Notes under the pieces: model-generated
The model's database searches: none
The model's input: only the letters and a program-made list of their open reading frames with translations
What the model was told of the DNA's origin: nothing
From: Meconema thalassinum
Lineage: Eukaryota > Arthropoda > Insecta > Orthoptera > Tettigoniidae
Assembly: GCA_946902985.2 (NCBI GenBank)
Contig: OX336389.2
Span: forward strand, 341,904,444-341,968,443
Reading direction: 5' to 3'
DNA length: 64,000 bases
Shown here: in pieces, positions 55,047 through 64,000 of the stretch
Position numbering within the stretch: the stretch's first letter is position 1
How the letters are laid out: each line of letters opens with the position of its first letter
Made by a program: the position numbers and the translations under genes

Positions 55047-58000
55047 CTAACGGGCTTGCCTGTGATACTTCCGCAGATTCGCGGAATTGAAGTTCCCAAC
55101 AAGTGCATTCGTGACGTTGTCAACCACCCTATAGCAATTGTTGTCCATCACTCTGGCAATCCTAAGGGGTCCCGAAAATGGGCGCGCAAATTTCCCATAC
55201 ACTCTGAGTGGTAAGTTCGATGACGTAGGTTTCCGAATCAGCACCAGGTCATTGACTCGAAGTGGTTCGCGAAAACGGTGGCCAGCCTTCCTTCTCTCCC
55301 GTTTCTACGCCTGTAGCTGCACCCTCTCCCGAGCCAGTTCGTTTCTCCTTTGCACCGACGGCTCAATCTCTGGGGGTGCCTGTATAACAGCATGCCAAGG
55401 TCTACTTGGTTCTCGTCCATGGTGCAGAAGACAAGGAATTTGTCTGGTAATCTCATGTGTTGTAGAGTTCAAGCAACGTTCAATTATGGGTACCACTTCC
55501 ATCCATCTATGATCCTGCTCATGACAGTAAATCCGTCAGTATTTTCCAATTTCTGCATTTACCCTTTCAACTGTATTTCCTTCTAGGTATCTTATGGAGC
55601 TCAAGATATGCCTTATGCCGAGTCGTACCATTGCCTCTTGAAATTCAGCACTCGTGAACAGCGTTCCGTGATCACTCAGGAGGAACTCTGGCTTCCCTGC
55701 ATTTGGAATCACGCCGGTTTCAATCCTGCGAATTACGTACCGGGATGTTGCCTTCTGTATAGGGTGCAACATGACTAATTTGGTAAACACATCCATCGTC
55801 ACCAAGATGTATTGGTTACCCCTGGTGGACCTCGGAAGGGGGCCATACAGGTCCGTAGCCATTAATTCATTCGGACGGGTCGGTATAATAGCCCTCGGCT
55901 TCTCCTTAGATACGTCCGATGGGAACTTGCACCTCTGACAGATGTTGCATGTCCTGATTACCGCTCGTATGGTTTTTCCCATATACTCCCAGGTAAATGT
56001 TTCTCTTATGGCATGTAAGGTTTTATCACATCCTCCATGCCCAACAGATCGGAGAGCCAACCAAACTACTGCTGAAATCAATTTCGGCGGTATTACAATA
56101 CGTAGCCTTGTGTGGTCTTTATCGACAAACTTGTGAATCACGTCACCAACAATGTGATAAAAGTGAGCAATCTTTGCCGTTCCAACATAATCGGGGTCAT
56201 CTGCACCCATGCGATTCTTCAAATACCGGTATATACGTCTTAACGGAGTATATCGCCGTTGCGCCTGGCTCAGGCGTTTCAAACGCTCCACCGTTTCCTG
56301 ATCATCCGGTATTAGCTCTACCTGGTGCAAAACAGCCTCCTCACGTGGGTTTCTGCTCAAAACATCCGCTAGAAAGTTTTGCTTTCCGGGCCTATGAATA
56401 ACTTCTGCATCGAATTGCTGCTGGAAAAGGGTCCAGCGCGTGACTCTTTCGCTTGAAATGTCAGACATTAACATATACTGTAACGCGCGATGGTCCGTCA
56501 CAATCACGACCTTATGCCCTAAAAGAATCTTCTTCCACATCTTAAGAGCATAAATTATAGCCAGCGCCTCCAATTCCGTGGCAAAGTAATTAAGCTCAGG
56601 CTGTCGCAATTTCCTACTGGTAAATGCCAGATAATGTTGTTTCTTCTCGTCATCCAACTGGTACAACACAGCGCTCACTCCTACCTTTGAAGCATCGGTG
56701 TCAATATAAAATGTTTTGGAGAAGTCTGGGTACTCCAGTTTAACGTTGTTAAGGAGCATGTGTTTAGCTTGCGTGAAGGCCTCTTCACATGCCTGATCCC
56801 ACTTCCACCGATTGTTTTTCCTGGGCATGCTCTTCAGAGGGGCGACTACATCCGTGTAACGGGGCAATGACTAGAAAAGAATAAAGTGATTCCCAGGAAC
56901 TGCCTCACTTGTTTTACCTTTCTGGTCTGGGAAACTCAGCTATCGCCTCAATTTTCTCCGGGTTCGGCCGATATCCATGTTCGTCAATGAGATGTCCCAA
57001 AAACCGAATTTCTCGGTGAAAGAAATTGCATTTCTCCAGGTTTGCCTTAAATCCGGCCGTAAGCAAGTTCTCAAACAACAATCTCAAGTGTTTCAGGTGC
57101 TCCTCTACTGACGTGGATGCCAAGATCAAATCGACCACATAACATAGTACGTGTTTCTTGACCTCTTCACTCAAGTTGCTGTCCAGCGCTCGAATCAGCA
57201 CAGGGCCACTGTTTTTCAAACCGAAGGGAAGGCGGTTAAAGACGTGGGTCTTCTGCTCATGCAGGAAGCCAGTGTATTGCTTGCCGTTCTCGGTTAACTC
57301 GACATGATAATAGGAATTTGTGAGATCTACGGTTGTGAAATATTTTTTTTCCCTTAAAGGGCCTCAGCAGCTCTCTAATTTGTGGTGGGCGGTCGTACTC
57401 TGGCAAAATGCGTGCATTTATTCCACGTGCATCCAGACAAATCCTCAGGCGACCATTTGGCTTCCTTACAACCGCTAAAGGGTTTAGGAAAGAAATCGGA
57501 GCCTTCTTTATTATGCCATCCTTCTCCATGGCGTTTATCATGGCCTTTACCTCCTCCTTCCATTTCTCTGGGACTGGATATATGTGTTTCCTGTGTGGTG
57601 AGTCATCACTCAACTTGATATCGTACTGAAATTTCTTGATAACTCCAGGTTTGTCGCTAAATACCTCCCGAAACTCCTGTATCAGGTCATCAAACTGTTT
57701 CTGGACAGTTGGATCCAAAATTTCTTTTACACCAACGGGCATGTGGGTGATCGTCTCTTCTTCACGTTCCACGATATTCTCAAGTGTGTTCTCCAAGAAG
57801 AGCGTGCTCGAGTTGGCATTGATATAATCTTTCGATCCTCTGCTCGGCGATTCGTTTCCGACATACATAACACCCTCTTGCATATTTACAATCCAGCTGT
57901 ACTCCGAAATAAAGTCAACACCCAGAATTATTTGAAAATTGATGTTGGAGATGGCCACGAACACGTGCTCATAAAACCTCCCCGCAATTTTGATCATCAA

Positions 58001-58242
58001 CAGGGCCTGCAGCTTGCATCTCACTGAGCGATCGGGAATTACACCTCTAACCTTTACATTCGCTACTGGTAGAGTATATATGGGTCCTGCCTCCATTATC
58101 TCGTCCAAACATGACTGAGACACCACACTAATCATCGCTCCGGTGTCAATCAGGGTTTTTATTTGTTTACCGAGCACCTCTACTGTTATGATTGGCAAAG
58201 AATACACTTTCCCGCGGCGGATAACGTCTTCCTCATGAATCA
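55047..58242 (-). pseudogene. pol: Pol of copy B, inactive
   Basis: Same domain order and shared lesions as copy A: Val for the first Asp of YxDD (57133-57135), TAA after PRPER (56914-56916) and TGA in integrase (55536-55538). Its own added damage: an extra T in a T-run near 57346-57353 shifts RT; the first His of the zinc motif is Leu (LRSVGH); SDHGTQF reads SDHGTLF; NPVERV reads NTVERV; and a TAG at 55302-55304 cuts the integrase tail. The pol frame is open upstream to 58711 over the gag end. Confidence 0.9.
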
Positions 58243-60277
58243 AGTCTTCGTCGGTAGCCTGAAATATCTCTTGAATTTCGATCAGTTCGGGAGGACCAAG
58301 GTTTGAGGAATTTCTTAATTTGAAGTTTTTTTTGTTGATCTGACCGACTTGTGTCAGGTGGTCGGTCAGCTTCCCCCGGTGGTGCGGATGGATTGCTCCG
58401 TAATTGTTGTAAATATTCCTGGCTCTCTCGATGTCTTTCCGTATATCTCGGCCGCGACCCCTGCGAACGAGAATCCCTATCGGCATTCTGTATCTGATAA
58501 TATTGATTTGACTGCCTTCGCTGATATTCACCATATCGCCCCTTCGTATTGTTGAATCGGGATCTCCTACGCTCTTCGTACGGTTTATTCCTCCACCTGG
58601 GTCGCTCGTCTGTTCCACCGTAGGTCCTATCTCGGCTCCGATAGTACCCTGTGTCTCTTGGCCTGTCCGTCTCCCGCGGCGTTCGCTCTTCCGTCTGCGC
58701 AATTTTATCAATCACGACCGTGTTTACATCTCTAATTTCCTGTCGTCCGGACCTCGCCTGTAACTGTGCGCTAGTGTGGTCAAGTTTTCGAAGAATCTCT
58801 TCACATCCCTCTAAAGTCTCGGCTCCTGACGCTATTACACTCTTCTGGACCTCTACAGGTAATTGTCGTATAATGGCTTGGACCAATTCGTCCTCCGGCA
58901 CTGGTGGAGTCAAATACTGCAGACTGGCGAGTTGCGATGCGAAGTACTCCGCATACCTAGTCGGATTGGACGTCGCATACCGTTTAGCGTATAGTTCCGC
59001 CCGTATGTTCAATTGTTCTTCAGGGCTCCAAAAGCGTTTGATTAATAAACGTTCGAACTCGTCCGTGCTCGTGAACGTGTATCGAAATGCGCGAAAGCAA
59101 GTTAATGCTGTCGATTCCAGGGACCTCTCAATAACTCTTAGTTCCCTCTCACGTGGTATCTTATTTTCTGCCATGTATTCACGGACCTCCCTCATAAATT
59201 CGATGGGTGTGACGTTATTAGTCCCATTGTTCCCCGAGAATTTCCTCGTCTGGTGGTCTATACTTCTAATGATAGTCAGGTGTCCCGCGGGGTTTGTACT
59301 CTGTATTCTCGGCGTTACAACTACCTCTCCCGCCTTTCTAGAAGATGGGGTGTTTTCACTTTCCGTCCCGTTAAGAGGTGGCGTGTTTTCAATTTCGGAC
59401 CATCTAACCCTTTCTGACTCCGATTTGTCTTTTATCTGCGTCATTTCCGCCTCTAAGTTGCCTAATCGAGTGAGTTGCCTTCCCTGTTGAATAATGATCT
59501 TCTCCTCCAACTCAACAATGGAAGTGTGGATAGATTCTCTCACATGTTCGAATAATGTCATTTGGGAATGAGTGACTTTCCTGTCATACGTGTCCTGGAA
59601 TGATTCAACCTGTATCTGCATGTTTTTCACGTCCTTCGCGACCTCTTCTTTCCAACCTGACATGTCCTGTTTCAACTTATCCAGGGTTTCCTCGTTAGAC
59701 TGACCAATTTGCTCAATTTTTGCCGTCAAATATTGCCCCATGCCTTTAATATTACTGTTCAACTTCTCCTCAAGTCCCTCAATAATCCCCGAAGCGAACT
59801 CTGAGTATCCCTGATTTGCCGTGCCATAGAATCTTTGAGCTCCGCGGTGAGCAATTGAAATGTAGTTTCTACCTTTTTATCGAGTAGATTAATCTTATTA
59901 TCTATAGCCTTTCATGATAGCTTAAGATTACGTTCTACAGCATCAATGTTTTTCTGCATATGAGATTCTAAACTCTTAAGATTAGATCCCATGACTTCTA
60001 ATAAGTCGGTTCTGAGATCATCAACTTTATCACTAACATCTTTTTTTATTCCTGCTATTTGAGTGCCGACACCCTCTTGTGTCCTCTGCACCTCTGCTAT
60101 TTGAGTACCGACACCCTCTTGTGTCGTCTGTAAGCGATCCATATCGCTCTTCATGTTTGTCTTAATTGACCCAATACTATCCTTAACATTATTCATTTCA
60201 GTGGTTAGACCATTTAATCCATCTTGGGTTTGTTTTAATATATCAGCTATATTTTCTGCTGTTACTACTTGTGACAT
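58233..60277 (-). pseudogene. gag: Gag of copy B, interrupted
   Basis: ATG at 60277 opens the same coiled coil. A TGA at 59912-59914 (Gly codon in copy A) and a one-base loss near 59790 interrupt the N-terminal third. From 59762 the frame is open for 509 codons to 58233 through the capsid-like domain (CFRAFRYTFTSTDEFERL) and the Arg/Tyr-rich tail. Here the capsid part is better kept than in copy A, and the pol part worse. Confidence 0.85.
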
Positions 60278-60551
60278 CTTACAATACAACTTAAATATAG
60301 GGGCCTACAGGGAAATGTAGGTTGTCGAGTATAGCCATGACCTGAGATCGTGTACCAACCCTGTCAAATGGTTCACTAAAGGCTCAGTGTGATACGAGGT
60401 TAATTTTACACAAAAGAATTACACATGGCAAGCATCTCGCTCCCATCAAAGGCACGAATCTGACCACTCAGTATACTCCCATCACAACAACAAATGATTG
60501 AGTAAAAAGCATGCCCATGACGGAGACGACACGCACCATCATCGTCGAGCC

Positions 60552-60569
60552 AACACGTTAGCGGCGCCA
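60552..60569 (-). promoter_or_regulatory. Primer binding site of copy B
   Basis: TGGCGCCGCTAACGTGTT, 12 bases from LTR 3. Identical to copy A. Confidence 0.65.
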
Positions 60570-60581
60570 CTTCCCCCTCCC

Positions 60582-63500
60582 TGTGCCCGTTTCTCCAATG
60601 GGACAGGCGATCACCCGGCCAACATCCCGGCCCCATCAGATAAAACGGCCAAGGGAGTGGGTGAAAAAGATTAGGGCGTGAATCTTGGTTCACACAGACA
60701 AGAATAAAAGAAATGCTCCAGCGAGCCAGAGACAAAGAGTCACGGGTCGTTTACGGGTTGGGATGGCAAATAAACTGAACCAGGATTCAAAAGCCAACTC
60801 CCTAACTTGAATTAACAAACAGATAAGAAAAAAAACCTCGTAAAATCACATCTGCTCCTTTATTGACCAAAGGATAAATAAATATGCAACCTGCCTACCA
60901 CGCACGAGTATAGATTTAGGGTGGGACAAAGTTCGAAAAAAAATAAAGTTCATAGTCCCTAAACAAACAAAAAAAATGTACTTATTCAAACTCGTGGGTG
61001 TCCTCTCTTAAAGTTCCGACAAGGAGATCGCCTTTCAAAAACTAAATTAACCCTTAATTTATCGGTGCACACGCATGTAAACATCACTGGCCAATTATCA
61101 CAAAGTTCACCTGCGGCAAAAACTCGAAGAAAATATCGAATATCTGTGTATATCACAACTGTCTACCCTTATACAGCAATGGACGGATCTCCTCTATCGA
61201 ACTGCAAATCAATAACTAAAGAGCATCATATCACATCAAATAACACTCAAACATCAACTCAGCTTCACTTAATATGGCATTTCAACAATTAATTATAACT
61301 TATAAATTATTAACACACACAGATTGTGCTCACATATTTACACTACTAATTCTTATTATTATTACTGATTTATATTCGCCGTTCCAACAACCTTGATCCA
61401 CACTGTCATATTTGTTATTGTAATTAAATTATAGCATTGTCTAACGTTTAGGAAAGGTTAAGAACCTCGTAATAAGGCACCCTAGTGTATTTCATTCTCA
61501 CAACGAACATTTAATCGCAACCATCCGTCGAACACTCTGTGTGAGGATCCGAACAATCTGACTGTAGAGCGCACTATCAATTACACCCCTGCTCTATTCA
61601 ATATACAACTCATCGATAAACGTAACACGTTCGCCAAGAGTAAAGGACCCTGTCCTCACAAATTCAATTCAACGGTCATACGTCGCCCCGTGAATAACCT
61701 CGTCACATATGACGGAATAATACCATATTTAATTATCACATTAACTTTACACAACATCATTACAAAAATCATGCATTATTAGCATGTCTCAAGAACCCAC
61801 ACTTAACAGAGCGTATCAACTTTATCGGGACCACGAGGTCGTATGATAATATGGCATCCTATCCAAGGAACCTTACTCGACAATCTGCAACCATATTCAT
61901 TTTGCTATCCTTTTGCTATTAAAATCTATGCAATCCGTGACAAACCTTTCAGAATTAAATTCATATAATGTCCTCGGAAATCGAAATGCTAGAATCTCCC
62001 AGCAAAATGGGCATCTCATATTATCGTTACCCAATTTCAACTTATTATTATTATTAGGTCTCAGAGAATAAATGTATGTCTTACTCCTACCATTGATACT
62101 GTTAATTTATGTAAGTCAAAACAACCAGAAAAGAAAGGACAAAAAATTCTGTACAACCCTATGAGAAAATGATGCTATTGTTCAATCTGGAATAAATGAT
62201 TATGAATGGCGTTAAGTTACACGATCTCAGGTCATCTCATGGCACGGCTATCCGAGGTAGAAGTTCTCTTCTTACTGATGAACAAGGATGGAAATGAAAC
62301 GTCTTACTTTAGATCCGGTGTCCTCGGAAACCCTTGGCGTCGGCGTTGGTGTCGTCTGCGGCATTTGGGCGGCGTCGTTCCTCCAGCGTCTCCGCGATGT
62401 GGTCTCCCAGCGTACTGGTAGAGGTATTCGCCCCCGGCTCCTCTCGATATCCTGGCGACGCCCGTGTCCGCCCACTGGTTGCCCCCGGTCACCGTCAGCG
62501 ACGGCATCTCCTGACGTCCCAACCAAGGTCCACTCGTCCATCTCGTCGCATCCGTTCACCCCATTATGGCCCCTTTAGAGGTTCAGTGCAGCATAATTTG
62601 CGTATTAATATGCATGTTGATTCCCAGAATATTTGAGTCCATGGTTATAAGGTTCATGCTGCCGTGTAGCAATATTACATTTCACTATATCAGAGCACTT
62701 TCACGCCCACGCACTATAGCGTCTAGTTCCTGGTTCACTTGAATTATATGTACTCACTCTCCTCAACCAGTTGCACACTTCCTTCCACGAGAAGCTATTT
62801 CGACCTGGCCTTGATCGACATGTGAAGTCGCCTGCAGTCCTTCAACACAAGCTTAAAGCAGATGTAGCCTTCCGTCACATTCTCACTGCGTCTCTTAAAT
62901 GCCAGCACTGCTATGCTATGTTCGAATGAATGTCTGTTACAATATAGGGCCTCGCGATAATGATTCGCCTCGACTATCGTTATTATTATTCTTTCCCCGA
63001 TACTCGTAATGTTAAACACCTCCTGGTATTCACCTATGTTTAACATAAATTGTCGGCATGATAATTCAGTTTTTCATTACGGCCTCCACTCGGACGTTCA
63101 AAGGCGCACAAAGGTGCATGAATATAACGGACCTTCGTTTATCAGTTCTGATTATTTCTTCACATAATAGCGAGTGCGATATCGTCTTGAAATTCACGAT
63201 TATCGTTCTAGTGACACCTTACTGAACACTGTTCGACAAACAATCTGACACACTTCACTGTAAACAACTCACTGGCACTACACGCACGCTAGCCTCATGG
63301 CCTGCTGATCACTCCTCGTATCAAATGGCCACGAGCACTGACCACTCACGTAAACCATTCAAGTTCCCGATGCAAATTTCAGTCTACGTGACATAGGCTA
63401 CTCGTCCGTGCCACGCTGGATAACATACTCGTCCATGCCCCGCTGACTAACTGAACATTCCGGAACTGTGTCCTCCTCTCGAGAGAAAAAAAAGTGGAAG

Positions 63501-63640
63501 GTGTTGGAATCTTCTGGAGCTTTCCCCTACTCCAGCGGTTGCCTCGCCGCGTCATGCCATGACGTCATACTGACCCTCCGGTCTCCTCTCGATCTCCTAT
63601 CATCCGGGGCCGGTAATTGACCCTGACTGGATCGGTCACA
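60582..63640 (-). repeat. LTR 3 of the tandem array (3059 bp)
   Basis: 5' LTR of copy B. Starts TGTGCCCG and ends CGGTCACA at 63640, followed by the CTAT target copy. It lacks about 140 bp present in LTR 1 (roughly 45573-45712), at a junction near 63112. It keeps the segment missing from LTR 2. Confidence 0.92.
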
Positions 63641-63644
63641 CTAT

Positions 63645-64000
63645 TGAGGGAGAAGAGATCACACTTTATATTCTATTCGTTATGTTTGAACTATAAACTA
63701 CTGGAAAATTGTGACACAGACATACAAGGACACACATAGGTACTAATCTTCACACCAAGCGACGTATCTTAGTGACTTACTACTTGAACACAAACATGAC
63801 ATCGTCACACGTAAGGGAATGGAAATTAAAAAGTAAGGGAGCATTCGTGCAGAAAGCTAAGGAAGGCATGAATAACAGAAGGAATAGGAGAATGAAGGAG
63901 CACAGAAATGTGGAGAGGGAGGGGGAAACCTAAAGAACGCAAAGTATGTAGAAAGGGGGCTCGTTGAGTGTCAAATATAGGGCATTGAAAAATTAAATGA
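63645..64000. other. Right flank of the tandem array
   Basis: Purine-rich toward the end (63880-63940). No gene or repeat recognised. Confidence 0.5.

Larger units (their letters stand above)
43040..63644 (-). mobile_element. Tandem Ty3/gypsy array: LTR-internal-LTR-internal-LTR
   Basis: Three LTRs (43044-46240, 51877-54945, 60582-63640) alternate with two internal regions, copy A (46241-51876) and copy B (54946-60581), both exactly 5636 bp. The only target duplication is CTAT outside the whole array (43040-43043 and 63641-63644). Both internal regions read gag then pol on the minus strand with no env. Shared lesions (RT active site, frameshift before RNase H, TGA in integrase) show both derive from one defective parent. 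Unequal exchange between LTRs of one insertion explains this best. About 1-2% divergence between the copies suggests it is not very recent. Confidence 0.93.

Noticed and set aside
1..64000. CRISPR array, operon or prokaryotic features
   Set aside because: No short regularly spaced direct repeats with unique spacers. The tandem units are about 295 bp and the element content is eukaryotic.

Overview
This window is repeat-rich eukaryotic DNA, almost certainly from an insect with a large, transposon-laden genome. The evidence is several tRNA-derived SINE families, mariner, hAT and pogo-like DNA transposons, RTE-like and I-like LINEs, and Ty3/gypsy LTR elements. The SINE set looks to me like that of a polyneopteran insect (orthopteran or stick-insect type), but I hold that loosely. 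I found no convincing intact host gene, no genuine tRNA or rRNA gene and no CRISPR array. Almost everything recognisable is mobile DNA at different stages of decay.

Layout. 0-6.3 kb is a cluster of about ten SINE copies from at least four families, interrupted by a frameshifted mariner (1519-2831, TA target duplication) and a LINE tail. 7.15-8.41 kb is a composite inverted-repeat element built on a repeated GGGACATTATCCA word, with a partial internal duplication and a ~490 bp insertion. 9.19-10.76 kb is a six-copy ~295 bp tandem array. 11284-12373 is a hAT deletion derivative with a perfect 8-bp target duplication. 12854-22014 is a young Ty3/gypsy element on the minus strand: 1379-bp LTRs with only two differences noticed, a 4-bp ATCT duplication, intact pol catalytic residues, and a canonical -1 frameshift heptamer at the gag/pol overlap. 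22.2-35 kb holds degraded LINE, pogo, MITE and SINE fragments in otherwise unrecognised A+T-rich sequence. 35053 to about 41760 is a decayed I-like LINE on the minus strand (ORF1; ORF2 with endonuclease, RT and RNase H), split by a 1159-bp TA-flanked DNA transposon at 35272-36430.

43044-63640 is the most unusual object: a tandem Ty3/gypsy array LTR-internal-LTR-internal-LTR on the minus strand. It has three very long LTRs (3197, 3069 and 3059 bp) and two internal regions of identical length (5636 bp), and the whole array is bounded by a single 4-bp duplication, CTAT. Both internal regions share the same crippling lesions: an RT active-site Asp changed to Val, a frameshift before RNase H and an in-frame TGA in integrase. 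This points to duplication of one already dead insertion, probably by unequal LTR-LTR exchange, rather than two transpositions.

How the parts work together. In the young gypsy element the LTR drives one transcript, gag is read first, and pol is reached by -1 slippage. The tandem array and the LINE cannot act on their own. SINEs, the hAT and ITm derivatives and the fold-back elements would depend on enzymes supplied from elsewhere.
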